Below are positions 22,376 to 33,625 of a stretch of 64,000 nt of DNA, in pieces. Numbering within the stretch: position 1 is the first letter of the stretch; the number at the start of each line of letters is the position of its first letter. The notes beneath the pieces are model-generated. The model had not been told where the DNA came from, searched no databases, and saw only the letters and a list, made by a program, of their open reading frames with translations. The translations under genes were made by a program, and so were the position numbers. Where the stretch lies: the NCBI GenBank assembly GCA_029706075.1, contig JAINUG010000026.1, forward strand, positions 186,001 through 250,000, read 5' to 3'. The stretch is from Aldrovandia affinis (taxonomy: Eukaryota; Chordata; Actinopteri; Notacanthiformes; Halosauridae).

Positions 22376-22940
22376 TATATAAGTGTCCCTTGGCGTGGGG
22401 TGACACTCAAGGACCTTTTCAGAGGGTGTAGGCAGTTGAATAATCCGGAGGAGGCACTATTCAAAAACAAAACGATGATTTTATTAAATGAATCTTGACA
22501 AAACACATAAAAGGGTAGGGTAATCTAAAAAACTAACAAATACAGACTACAATCCTCATCTTTGTCTTCGTCTGTAATCCAAGGTCGAAATCCAATACAG
22601 TTCCCCAAATTGATACACAAAACGGGGTCCTCAAAACAATCAAAGTTCAATCCAAACAGAAATCCAAACTGCAATCCAACCAGCAATCCAACACAATTCT
22701 CACTCACCATTCTCTACTATTCCAACCCACTCCCTCCCCCAATGTGACAACACAGTTCTTTATACATCTCCCAATTGGAATCAGCTGCCAGCAGCCCCAA
22801 TTGCTTAATCCGCTTCAGCTGGTACTCAGGTGTGGGACTGCAGGCTGCTGGGAAATCTAGGCCCTTTGGCTTTAGTGGCTCCCAAGAGTTATATGAGGCA
22901 GGCAGCCATTTCCTTGTCCTGCCCCTTGGGATGCCACACA
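22376..22940 (-). mobile_element. 3' LTR, family A
   Basis: Read on the minus strand it begins TGTGTGGCATCCC at 22940. It has a TATA-box-like GTATAAAG (near 22760-22768) and an AATAAA signal (22480-22485), and ends near CCAAGGGACACT at 22376. A purine tract, GAGGAGGAGGG, lies immediately upstream on that strand. This fixes it as a 3' LTR and gives the orientation of the element. Relatives lie at 7795-9291, 18027-18487 and 25184-25275. Confidence 0.75.
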
Positions 22941-22951
22941 CCCTCCTCCTC
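22941..22951 (-). promoter_or_regulatory. Polypurine tract of LTR element
   Basis: GAGGAGGAGGG on the minus strand directly abuts the LTR start. In LTR retrotransposons this is the primer site for plus-strand DNA synthesis. Confidence 0.65.
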
Positions 22952-23007
22952 AGCTTTGACCTAGGGACAGCTGAGTAGCACATGTCCAGAGGCAACCAGG
23001 AGAGCCA

Positions 23008-23496
23008 CTATCTCCAGATCCACTCAGGAAGTGTCCCCCCTGGATTAAACGTCCGGACTCCATTGTCTCCATTCACCTCCTGAAACAGCATCTGACAGAA
23101 GTTAGGGCATGCTGCAAGTTGCTCACCTTGTCTGCCACCAACCGTCCAGCTACAGATACTGGCTGTGGGCTCCAAGGACAGAGCGATCACCGCTCTTGCT
23201 CTGGGCCTCACCAGCCCTCCAAGGCTCCGCAAGCAAACCCTATGCAGCCTCTCACTCCATGGTCCTCTGCTAAGCCCCTTCCACTCCTCTTCCAGGTGGT
23301 CAGGGTCGGAAACCAGTGAAAACATGCTCTTCAAACCCTGATGGGCTTTTTCCTTGTATTTCTTTTTCATATTGGCATCTCCTCTCCACAGACGCTTCCC
23401 AAGGTCATTCCATCTAAACGTTAGCCTGTTCTGCCTCCTGTCTCTCTTCAGGGAAAAACCTCTAATCCACATTCTTCTTCTTCTCGATCTTATCAA
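23008..23496 (-). pseudogene. Basic C-terminal frame of LTR element
   Basis: A 162-codon frame. The N-terminal third is Arg/Lys-rich (RSRRRRMWIRGFSLKRDRR), followed by mixed sequence with MKKKYKEKAHQG and LEEEWKGLSRGPW. It shows no motif of protease, RT, RNase H or integrase. It ends about 60 bases before the polypurine tract. I do not recognise it. It could be the tail of the coiled-coil protein after a frameshift near 23500-23950, or a separate frame. Confidence 0.35.
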
Positions 23497-23953
23497 CCTT
23501 AGTGACCGGAGATGGACTCACCACATCAGGAGATGGTCGGATGTTCAACCAGACCTCCTCAGCCATAGTCAAGAGACCCTCCTTAATACTATGGTCCCAC
23601 CACAGTTCGTCCTCCACATACTGCTCCTCTAGTCCCTCTCTAAGGTCCGGCAGGCTGAGTGGGACTGAGGACCATCAACCCCACTCCGACTCCAACGTCT
23701 GGTCATCGTCTCTTGCCGGCTCCACTGGCTGCAAGATTTCTACCTGGGTAGAATCTTTCACAGCAGGAACACTTTTGCACATTCAAGTTCCTCACTCACC
23801 CTTTCTAGTTTATTTTGTAGATGTAGCCGTTTCTATTTGGATTTTTAATACGTCACAAAAATAGGTTTCTGTGGCCTGGTGCTGGGCTTTTTTTTGGTCC
23901 AGCCTCTTAGTTACGCCATGCAGTTTCTCCCTCAGGACAGGGAGCTCTTCATT

Positions 23954-24720
23954 TTAATGTTGTTCTCTCAGGAGTGCCGCAGAGGTGGTGTGGTGAAGTT
24001 CCTGCAAAGCCAGAATGTTCTCCTCTTTCTTTATAAACAGGCTCTTCAGATAAAAAAATATATTTTGGACTCCTTCAAGCTCTCCAAGCTGCCTTGCTTG
24101 TGCTCTTAGTGGAGTCCTCACCTCTTCCAGCTGCGCTTCCAGTTCCCACCTTCCCTCGCTCTCTTGCTCCGCTCGGCTCTGGAGTTGCTCTGCCTCGGAC
24201 GCATGTGCCTCCGCTGCTCTCCTTAGCTCCGCCTCCTTCTGAGCGAGCCTGGTCTGCACATCCAACAACGCCCTGGCATACTCCTCTTTGGCCTTGTCCT
24301 GGGATTTCTAGATGTTCAGACACTGCAGATGCTCGTCCTCCAACATTTTGGTTATGTTTCTCACCTCTTCTTCCAGCTCCAGTCTGTGGGCCTCCACACG
24401 TCTCACCTCATTTTCAAGACATGCCTTTTTGTTCTCCAGCTCAACAGCCATGTTCCCAATTTTCCTCAGGGAGTCGGTGTGCTCCTTCTGCAATTTCCCC
24501 ACGGCCACCAGGTGGCGCTCCTCAGAGGTCTCCAACTCAGCCTTCGTCCTGTCCAGCTCAGTCTGGGCATTCCTCAGCTTTTGAACCTCCAGGAGGGTGA
24601 CTTCCCATCTGTCTTCAACCATGGCCGCTCACCTCTGGTTCTTCACCAGGTCTTCCTTCTGGTCATCACAATGCTGCTTTAGGTTTGTCATCGCTTCCTT
24701 ATGGACCTTCCTTAAAGCTT
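23954..24720 (-). pseudogene. Coiled-coil protein frame of LTR element
   Basis: One continuous minus-strand phase from about 24720 to 23954 (about 250 codons) is broken only by two in-frame stops, near 24625 and at 24308. The product is rich in Glu, Lys, Arg, Leu and Ala with heptad-like spacing. Examples are EVQKLRNAQTELDRTKAELE, ENKKACLENEVRRVEAHRLE and EKEAELRR-type segments such as RLAQKEAELRRAAEAHASEA. This predicts a long parallel coiled coil of the kind found in filament and motor tails. It follows the CCHC region. A coiled coil of this length after a zinc knuckle is not the normal Gag order. The source could be an unusual Gag extension or captured host sequence. The reduced state means it is not expressed intact. 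Confidence 0.55.
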
Positions 24721-24883
24721 CGCTTCTCCTAAAGCCACCTCCAAACCGCACATCTCTCAGCCACTTTGACCTCACTACTATGCTGCTCTTGTGGCCTACC
24801 TGGGTTCTTTATCCTCTTTTCCCTAGGGACTGCCACCAAGCAGGAGTAGTCCTGGGCTACTTTCTTTGTCCTTCTTTTGGGTC

Positions 24884-25123
24884 TTACCAGCCAACTTCTT
24901 CTCTCCAGGGACACTCACTGGGTTGATGACCATATTGCAGGCAGCATAAACAGTTTGGGTCTCCACTTTGTACCAGAGGGGCCTGCTCCTTGTCCCAAGC
25001 CTCCTGATGCATCATCTTCATGACTTCAGACACGGCAGCCACGCTCATCATCAGAAAACAAGGGCACCCTTCCAGTGTTAATCTTTGGGTGCACTCTAGC
25101 AACCTCAGGAAATCTACTATCAC
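24884..25123 (-). pseudogene. Gag-like frame with CCHC zinc knuckle
   Basis: A 79-codon frame whose residues about 58-71 read CLCCLQYGHQPSEC. This contains a perfect C-x2-C-x4-H-x4-C knuckle, the nucleic-acid-binding motif of retrotransposon Gag (NC). The preceding text is a likely continuation of a Gag-like region (a related frame reaches 25183 through SNFLLAEERGEETLDSINER). After the knuckle the frame passes by a -1/+1 shift into a basic segment (LVRPKRRTKKVAQDYSC). It is truncated and frameshifted. Confidence 0.55.
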
Positions 25124-25183
25124 CTCTCATTGATAGAGTCAAGTGTTTCTTCCCCTCTTTCTTCAGCCAGGAGAAAGTTACTG

Positions 25184-25275
25184 TAGATTTGCGACCTTGG
25201 ATTACGGACTAAAACAAAAATAAGGATTGTGGACTGTATGTGTTTGTTTTTTCGACTACCCCACCCTTTTATGTG
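25184..25275 (+). mobile_element. Inverted LTR fragment, family A
   Basis: GACCTTGGATTACGGAC...GGATTGTGGACTGTATGTG...CACCCTTTTATGTGTTT matches the centre of the family A LTR, but on the plus strand, opposite to the 3' LTR at 22376-22940. Only about 90 bases remain. It may mark an inversion or a second, truncated LTR. Confidence 0.6.
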
Positions 25276-25489
25276 TTTGCACATAAAGTCAATAGCAACA
25301 GCAGAATAAGCTGTTTGGCATTGGCAGAGAATATTTGGCACATTTTTCATGGGCGCAACCCACATACTCAGCTGTGCTGCTCATCCCACAAATGCATGTT
25401 CCTTACAAATGGGGCACCGTTTAAAAGGGAAATAAACAGGCTTTCCAACGGTATACAATTTATTGCCAAGAAGCATTGTTACAACAGAG

Positions 25490-25715
25490 AAATAATCTTG
25501 ACTTACTTGACTTAAGCCCTTGGCTCCTTCAAGGAGCATAGGCCACTGACGAATGTCCTCCATCTCACTCGGTTGTGGGCAAGTTTTTCGAGGTCTCCCC
25601 AGTTGTGCCCACTCCCAGACATCTCTGTCTGGACATCTCTCCTCCAGCTGTTCCTGGGGCGGCCTCTTTTTCTCTTCCCCTGTGGGTTCCACTTTAGGGC
25701 TTGTGACCAGTAGTG
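25490..25715 (-). pseudogene. LINE reverse-transcriptase C-terminal fragment
   Basis: The minus-strand frame includes LKWNPQGKRKRGRPRNSWRR and DLEKLAHNRVRWRTFVSGLC. This C-terminal signature is common in LINE polyproteins of fish. I favour the RTE-like group, but not firmly. Beyond the stop the DNA has CTTGACTTA-type repeats (about 25497-25512), as at a LINE 3' tail. It is 5'-truncated to about 0.2 kb. Confidence 0.5.
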
Positions 25716-26056
25716 TATATATATCAAATATAACTGTGCAATTTTTAATGGATATTTTAATTCTGAGAAGTGTAATTCCATTCTAAATGCGATGGGAAAT
25801 TTTGTTTCCATCAGTAAGTACATAATTACAGAAAAGTAGGGGGCCTACAAATGCATGGATGTAATCCACCAGCCCCAGGGCTCCATCATCTCAACATTAG
25901 CCAGCATTGAGAAAAATATAATATTGTGTAATTGTTTAATAATTTCATGAGGGGCCTTTTTAAACATGAACCTTAATTATCCATTCAGCAGTTTGAATGT
26001 TTGGAATGCCATAATGGAGACTTACAGACGGCTTAAATGGGAAGGATGTATCATTA

Positions 26057-26210
26057 ACAAAGGAAGTCCCTAAACTTAGCGTCCTGATTCCTGTAAATGT
26101 TTTATATATTGAGGAAGTCCCTAAATTTAGCTTCCCATTTCCTGTGAATCTTTTATACACTGAAAAATCCCACCGTTTAGCTTCCCTTTTCCTGTAAATG
26201 TTTTATATAC
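26057..26210. repeat. 51-bp minisatellite, three units
   Basis: Three adjacent units of 51 bases share the core AGGAAGTCCCTAAA-TTAGC and TTTCCTGTAAATGTTTTATA. Units one and two are closer to each other than to unit three. A fourth, more decayed unit may follow to about 26250. The period equals 17 codons, so an open minus frame shows a 17-residue repeat (YK-x-FTG...LGTS). That is a by-product of the period. Confidence 0.7.
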
Positions 26211-27585
26211 TAAGGGAGCGCTCTCCGTTTCCTTAAATGCTATATAAAATGATGATGTCCTTTAATAAAGTTTTCTATTTTCTTTATTGTCTGAAATCCT
26301 TCAATTCAGCCGCTTATTTCCTACAAATTCTTTCCACAGGCTACAGTGCAACCATTAGTACTTACACCCGTGTTAAATATCCAGTAGAATCTATTTGTTT
26401 CCACCCAAAAGGCCATTTCCCCTGTACACAAGTGTGGAACAGATGGAACTGGGGCCAGCCATCCAATACGAAAAATAAAGTACAAAAAATAGGGTATTAG
26501 AGACCACAAAGGAAGCTACATTGTACATAAATTGCCATGTTTGGTATTGATACAGATGTATAGGAAAATAGTTGAGTAACAGATAGAAAACTGAACCCAT
26601 CTCTCTCTGCTAGCACACAACATGCTATACATGCGGTTTTAAATTATCCTAATATACCGTACTTACGTAAATGACCATACTGTGTGTGCCTGTACAAGTG
26701 TGTGTGTGTGTGTTTATGTCCTGGTTTTTACACACTATGGGGACAGATGCCTCTGGTATGGCTACCAGGCTTCAGGTCTATGACCTATGACCCACCCCTT
26801 GTAAAACACAAACCACATCACTACTCCTTCATATTCTCTGTAGTTTTCAGACAGCCACCAATTGCAATCATTAGCAACACAAAATCATTATCGCTGTGTT
26901 TAACATTTGCAATTTGAGGATGACAGCGCTCATGAATAAGCAATTCAACGCAATTGTGTTGTTGATTTGTCTGTGGGGATCTCATAATGTCAACATGTTG
27001 CCTGTCTCAATAATTCAAAATGGCTACATTTGAGATTTAGGTCTGTACTTATTGCATCTCTGCAACAATTATTCAGCACACGTGTCATATTTCACTAATT
27101 CTGGTTTCCTTGTCATATGTGTGTGCAGTATCACATCTTGTAGCAGGAATAACTTCCTGAGGGTGTTAGGAACATTTGACGCTTGCCAACACGCCTGACT
27201 GCACAGAGAACATTTATGACCAGGGGTTTTTAAGTAAACCCTACACAATATTGCACTGAAAGCTTTAGAGCTGAGCAAGAGGACTCAGTGCGGCTTGTTA
27301 CACATTGATAACACGAGGCAATTTCTATGGACATGTGTTTTAACAAAGTGTATAAAAAGAGGGAGAGGTCAAACAAGCACAGACAGTTAAATACCTTCTA
27401 TTGAGTCTGAACAAGGCAAATGGCACATATTAGTTTAAATATGTGATTACATTTGCATGTGATGCTGTGACTGACAGTAGAGGTATTGGTTTTACATGAA
27501 TGAAATTAAATGTTTTTACACTGTTCTTGATCGCAAAAACGTGCACTATTTTAAAGAAAAGCAGATTACGTTTATCCCAAGTTGT

Positions 27586-27611
27586 TGTTGTTATTATTAT
27601 TATTATTATTT
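27586..27611. repeat. (TTA)n microsatellite
   Basis: TTG then TTA trinucleotides, about eight copies. Confidence 0.85.
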
Positions 27612-30048
27612 GATTCATATGAATCTCTCCTTTCCAATCAGAGGCTTTAGTAGGATTGTCAGACACACTACTAACTGAAGGCACAAGAATACACACTGAA
27701 ATCCCCCCGGTCACAAATCATCCTGCTGTCCCACTTCATCACCCTGTGTTTCACTTTCGTATTCTGGAAATATCCATCCATCACCTGACAGCAGGGTCCT
27801 GCATTGTGCCAGGAGCAAGTTAACAAGCCGTGATTTATGTCCCCCTTGAGCCACTGTATGTCTGACCCACTGGGCCCCCGGCTCAGTGCAGCTGGACATC
27901 CTAGACAGGGGCCAGCTGGTGGGGTTGAGGGGGCGAGGTTGGCACTTGGCCGACCTGAACACATTGCTCTATGACCGGTCCCGGGAACACCCCGGGACCC
28001 TGTCTGCTCATGCTCCGATTCGCATCGCTGTCTCATCAATCCAGCACCTACGCTCCACCTTCCCCATCTGCACATCTGTCCATACCTACCTACTGACTGA
28101 ATTATTCACGGGGAGGAGCCGTTTTGATACCTCGGTCCATTATTATGATGGACATGTTTAAAAATTTAACATTTGTGACCAATTTGCTCCCCCAGAAATC
28201 CCCCACCCCATGTCTGGTCGCAGCTTTGCACTTAAGGGCTCACCAGTGTCTGGTCTTAACACCCACCCCCTCGCTCCCTCCCTGTTTTCCAACCTTCGAT
28301 TTCCACAGGAACACCTGCTGTTAGCAGCTCCCAAAGGACTAGAGGACCTACTGGTCAGACCAGGGGGTTGCCCGACATCTGTCTCGGGAATCTGAGAGTG
28401 GTCAGGATCACTGGGTATGTCCCGGAGGAGTATAGACATTGTGCACTGCGTGTTCCTAGAGGCAATACCTTGCCACTCAGCGATGTTCTGCTTCTGTCAC
28501 ATCTGGGCAAAGGGATGATGGGAAATGCCTAAAGGGATTTTTACCAGGTTATTTACTTGGTAATATAGTAGGGATGGGGGAATAGTCAGCCGAAAGAAGC
28601 TATTTTTATACAATTTTTTAACTCAACCACCCTTCTCCTTCCCTCTGCGTTCCCATAGTTACAATCTCACCCCCAGTCACACACTGTTTAGATAAATTAA
28701 GAGCAGTTCTCCCTGCTCCCTGCTTCGCCTGTGATAGTCACTGAATCAATAAAAGATGGATTAGGAAGAGGTATAGGTGAAACAAGTTGGCACATAGGCA
28801 GCTAAAAACCGCATATGCTACAGACCAAGCCAGAGAACAACAATGTTGGATGGGCCATATAGTCCTTTTCAAAGGAGGTGTGGCAGCAATGCTTTAAATG
28901 GCTTATATGGGTCAGATCCCGAATGCTGTGGCAATCAGCTCCTTGATGGAGAGAGTAGCCAGAGGGTAACATGTGACACTAAACATAAAAGCACTGACCC
29001 ATTCCTCAGTGAGGATCAGCTTTGAACCTATTTTTGACAGACCCATTGTAGGTCTGCTCTGTTCAAACTTATACTATAGTTTATTTCAAAATATCTTATC
29101 TGAACAAAAGCTTGCATACTCCTACTTGTTTGTCTCCACAAGAAATCTTGTGTGGGTGTATCTAAACCACCAACTGGAAAAGAAACTAATTAACTACTAA
29201 TTAGTCTTCAAACAGGCTGTCTGTGATTGACAATCGGTCCTGTTTTTAACTGTGCTGCCAAGCAGAAAACAACACACTCAAAGAGAGTTCATTTTTCTTC
29301 CAATAACATTTCCATAGGCTTTAGTTTTCTATTGTATTTCTTTTTTCTTTACAGAAGGCATTTTTTGCGGTCTGAACATTTATAATGAAGACATGTCATT
29401 CCTTCTGATGAAAGGTTTTGCTCACTAAATTAATAGAACAACAATGAACATGTCAGGGATTTAGACAGCATTGCTGGTTCTGTGTCTTACACGTACTGTA
29501 GGAAAAAACTGATTGTTTCATTAAAATGACGCAAAACCGAATTAAAGGCTGCTAAAGCAAAATAATTATGCGCTGAGGAAAGTGAAAATTTTCAGAGATA
29601 AGTGTATATTGAGATATAAAATCTGAAATAAAAAATATATATTGAACATGTCACTTGTGATTTTCAAGGCAGAGATTTGTAAACTGCTTGTGATTCATTC
29701 AAACCTTGGACCTTGTTGATGTTCTCTTGAGAGTGTGTTTACTTGCCATAGATTTGTGGGCTGGGCGTATCTTCATTTGAGACACACAGCAGTGGTCAAA
29801 GCATTAAAATAGCAGCAATCATGCAGTGGACTCCTGATGTTCCTTCATTAATGGTGAGATTCTGTTGGACCAGACGGTACCGACTCATTCTGGTCGGTTC
29901 CTCCTGTACAACACGAGGAGATAGGGATGTTAATGATTAAACGATGATCGATTAATCACTGTTAAGAATTTCATCAATCAAGCATATCAAATTAACGATT
30001 ATGTATCACAGCACAGCGGAGTTATCCAATATCACAAACTCTAGTGAG

Positions 30049-32590
30049 CAGGGCTGGCTCAAGGCACAGGCAATACAGGCAGCTGCCTGGGGCGCCATGT
30101 CGGCTAGGGGCGCCAGGTCGCCCTCACAAAAAACAAAAACAAAAAATCGCTGGTGGCTGGTGTGCGCCCTCTCCTTTCCTCCCAATGAACAAATAAACAA
30201 AAAGAAATACACTTTGCACCCCTGTTCTGTTCCTCACACAATGTTTCATCTGGCCTGCACTTTGACTAGGGGTGCAACGGATCACAAAACTCACGGTTCG
30301 GATCGTATCACGGTTTTGAGTCATGGATCGGATCATTTTTCGGATCAGCAAAAAAAAAAAAGGAGACAAATATAACTTTGATTTCCATTTATTCTGTAAA
30401 ACACTTAAAGCAGTGAACATTTTTGCCCATTTACCGCTTTTTAAAACGTTAGGTTAGTAAGCTACCGTTAGCTAACTAGTGTCTATGGAGTTATCTTAGT
30501 CCTAAAGTAGCCAAGTACTAGCTAGTTGGCTAACTGATGTTTTCCAGAGTCTGAGTTGTAGGGTAAATAAGCTAGCGGTTAGTAAGCTTGCTAGCTATCG
30601 CTAACATTTCTTATACGGAGTTAGCTAACAGTAGCATAGACCTAGTCTTGCCTAGTTAGCTAGCATGTATCCACTTTGGTATGTAGCTAGCCAATTCAGA
30701 AAACGTTCATGTTATCTATTGCTCAAATGAGCTAGCTATTGAACTTGAAAACTGCCATAATCCGTTCTACAAACTGTAGAAACGTTTAGTTGGTTGACAC
30801 CATGAGCTCGTTTGAAACACTTCACTTATCTTCCCTCTGCAAACAGCTTGGAAACGCATTAGCGAGCCTGGTTAACTAACGTTAACCATCTAGCTAATCG
30901 TTCAGCATAGCTAACTCTGACCTAGTATGTTTTCTTCTAGCTATGTTTAGCCAGCTAGTTAACCTCGAGAACCCGTTATCACTGCTTACACAATAATGTT
31001 AGGGGTAGACATCCAATCTTGGTTTCCTAAGCTAGCTAACAATTGCAAGCTAGTTAATAACAACTGTCAAGTGTCACTGATCTGTGTGACGACTAACTTA
31101 ACGTAACCACTCTTCAATTGCTCGGGCATTTAACAACAATCAACAACCAGCAAGCAAGGCTGCTAAATGTTTTGTAGCGAGGCAGCCAAAGTAGAAATCG
31201 CTGGATAACTAACATTGCGCATATACTGTATACTAAGAGATTATTAAACTAAATTAGCTAACAAGTTCACTGCACCCCTAAGAGTTGGCTAGGGTCACTG
31301 CATGCAAATGCCTAATGTTACTACTTTTTTGAACAGCTGACTACGAATGTCTAGAGTGTTTTAAATATATCTAATGTTGGATAGATTAGGCTACAGGTAA
31401 CCAGCCAATATAATTTACAGGGAAGCCAAAGTGCTCCCATACATGTGATTTAAATGATGCGGGAGGCTTTTCAAGTTCCTCCGCTCCTCCGCTAACCATG
31501 ACTTGTCTGCTTTTTGCAACGCGATAATCTCTGATTGATTCGTTGGGATTCAACATGACGTAAAACACAATGGCTTTTTTTGTGCATAATTAAACAATCG
31601 TTGCGCTTCAGAGCAAAACACAGCACGCACCTGTCTTGTCTATCTCTTCACTGTAACTCTGCATCGAGATTTAGGGAATTGTTACTTTAAAACGTAACAG
31701 CGGCAGAAAAACTGTATTTCTCTATGATGGTTCAATTTAGCAATTAATCCGCGGTTCATATGTGTGCCGAACCGTGGGGGGTGATCTGTACGGATCACGG
31801 ATCAACTGCGTTCCGTTACGCCACTAACTTTGACAGAGATGCTGTTACTGAGGTGGGGGATACGATGCCTGGCTGCTTGCTGAAAGTGGGGGTTACGTGC
31901 GTGCATCACAGGCAACCCAAGAGATGTGCTGTCGCCTGTCGGGTCAAGCGCAGGTGACGGGGTCAGAGAGGCACGCACTACTGATGCAGTCAGGCAGAGA
32001 GCCAGCATCAGCACGACGCAAGATAGATATCAGATCGATGACAGATTTTATATTTGCACAATGACTTTGAAAAGGCACAAGCCTTCAGGTGCGCAGGGGA
32101 GAAAACAGAGGGAGGAGGAGGAGGAAAAAAGAGCCCAATTAAGAGGTAGGCTATGTCATCAAAATGCCGTTTTGTTGTGTTTCTGTGTTATTGTAGTAGG
32201 CTAGGGAGCTAACTAGCTAAGTAATAAACAAGCTAATGCTAGCCAGATAATGCGATACTAAGAGCTACTGCTAGACTCATACAGATTGAAGGATGAATGC
32301 ATGCTGATGCTTAGTTACCCAACCCTCACGTTTTGGCTTGAAGCTTATTAGTACCCACCTGTAGTTATTGCCAAAACTAGGCTACTACACCTGAATTGCA
32401 GAGTTGCAAAACCCTCATGCTTGCCTTGAGTCTCAAGCTTTATTATTAGGCTACCAAAATTAGTAGTAGGCTACAACATTATATCAGTGATAATAATGTG
32501 GCTAGCTTCCATGGTGATGTCTGATTGATGTTTGTTGGCAACCAAATGCCAATCTCACCTAGGGCACCAAAATGTGTAGAACCAGCCCTG
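30049..32590. mobile_element. hAT element (B) nested in A
   Basis: It starts CAGGGCTGGCTCAAGGC and ends with the near-complement of CAGGGCTGGTTCTACAC. A perfect 8-bp duplication CTAGTGAG flanks it (30041-30048 and 32591-32598). The text CTGCCTGGGGCGCCA...CTAGGGCACCAAAATG near the ends is typical of a hAT family I recall from fish. No transposase remains. Net length without its own guest is about 975 bp. Confidence 0.85.
30267..31826. mobile_element. hAT element (C) nested in B
   Basis: It runs from TAGGGGTGCAACGG to CCGTTACGCCACTA; the ends match at 11 of 14 positions when inverted. It is flanked by the 8-bp repeat ACTTTGAC (30259-30266 and 31827-31834). The interior (1560 bp) has frequent TTAGCTA/GCTAGC words and no transposase frame. 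A shorter copy of the same family, in the other orientation, lies at 11343-11823. Confidence 0.8.
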
Positions 32591-32865
32591 CTAGTGAGTG
32601 TAATAGTATCGCTTTGAAACAACAGTTTAGACCTTGTTGATTTTATAAAATATATTTAGCAATATTTCACAAAAGAAACAATAGACAAGAGACAATAGCA
32701 TGGTCTCTTGAATTCGCTAAGCACGCCTAACATTACTTCCGTGTTCCTCTGAGTTTTTTTCGCTGGTTTCACTTTTAACAGCTGCGCTCAGGGAATCACA
32801 CACCGTCCACACGAGCATCTGGGAACTCGTTTCCAAATTGTGTTTACTCTCTCCACCTCTGGCAC

Positions 32866-33625
32866 TCCCTCTCCTCTACTCCCTGTACACCCACGACTGT
32901 GTGGCCACGCACAGCTCCACCAGGGTGATCAAGTTCGCTGATGACACGACGGTGATAGGCCTGATCACGGACAACGATGAGACGGCCTACAGGAGAGAGG
33001 TCAGCAACCTGGCACAATGGTGTCAGGAGAACAACCTCTCTCTCAACGTTGACAAGACCAAGGAGCTCATCGTGGACTACAGGAAGGAGAGAGAGAGGCA
33101 GGAGCCCCTCACCATCGGCGGGTCCACTGTAGAGCGGGTCAGTGACTTCAGGTTCCTCGGTGTCCACATCACTGAGGACCTGTCCTGGTCCGCCCACACT
33201 GGCCACGTAGTCAAGAAGGCACAACAACGCCTCTTCTACCTCAGGCGGCTGAAGAAGTTCGGGATGGGGCCCAAGATCCTGCGGGCTTTCTACAGAGGCA
33301 CTACTGAGAGTATCCTGACCGGCAACATCACTGCGTGGTACGGAAACTCCTCAGGCCTCAACCGCAAGGCACTGCAGAGGGTGGTGCGGTCCGCTCAACA
33401 CATCAGCGGAGGCACGCCCCGCCCCTCCCCTCCATCCAGGAACTGTACAACAGCCGGTGTGCCAGCAGAGCCTACAGGATCATCAAAGACCCCAGCCACC
33501 CCAACCACAGCATGTTCCTGCTGCTACCGTCAGGCAAACCGTACCGCAGTCTCCAGGCCAGGACCAGTAGGCTCAGAGACAGCTTCTTCCACCAAGCTAT
33601 CAGGCTACTGAACTCTGGCCACTAG
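32866..33625 (+). pseudogene. LINE reverse transcriptase C-terminal half, frameshifted
   Basis: Residues include the catalytic box IKFADDTTVIGLI, then WCQENNLSLNVDKTKELIVD, and the thumb and C-terminal region RFLGVHITEDLSW, KKAQQRLFYLRRLKKFG and ILTGNITAWYGN. Near 33412 a frameshift moves the rest to another frame, which continues IQELYNSRCASRAYRIIKDP and RLRDSFFHQAIRLLNSGH before a stop at 33625. RT copies the element RNA at the nicked target site. The 5' half is lost, so the copy is dead. It is a different subfamily from the LINEs at 46510 and 59549. Confidence 0.8.

Larger units (their letters stand above)
22952..25183 (-). mobile_element. Internal region of a non-autonomous LTR element with coiled-coil frame
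   Basis: About 2.2 kb on the minus strand between the 3' LTR and an inverted LTR scrap. In order it carries a Gag-like region with a CCHC zinc knuckle (24884-25123), a basic linker (about 24729-24914), a long charged coiled coil (23954-24720), and a basic region (23008-23496) next to the polypurine tract. No protease, reverse transcriptase, RNase H or integrase motif was found. This fits a large non-autonomous element that would depend on a related autonomous copy. A 5' LTR in the expected orientation is missing. Confidence 0.6.
25716..29924. other. Unannotated stretch
   Basis: Mostly unique-looking DNA. It contains a 51-bp minisatellite (26057-26210) and a small TTA microsatellite (27586-27611), listed separately. 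Frames of 80-134 codons near 27670-28440 overlap on both strands without domains. No repeat or exon can be defended. Confidence 0.4.

Noticed and set aside
24094-24682. Plus-strand frames of 90-168 codons, Ser/Pro/Leu-rich
   Set aside because: They are antisense to the minus-strand coiled coil, which explains their composition better.
27670-28440. Overlapping frames on both strands (up to 134 codons) suggesting an exon
   Set aside because: There is no recognisable domain and no convincing splice pair, and both strands are open equally.
30400-31000. Many GCTAGC/TTAGCTA words as a possible regulatory cluster
   Set aside because: They lie inside hAT element C, bounded by TIRs and an 8-bp duplication, so they are explained by the transposon.
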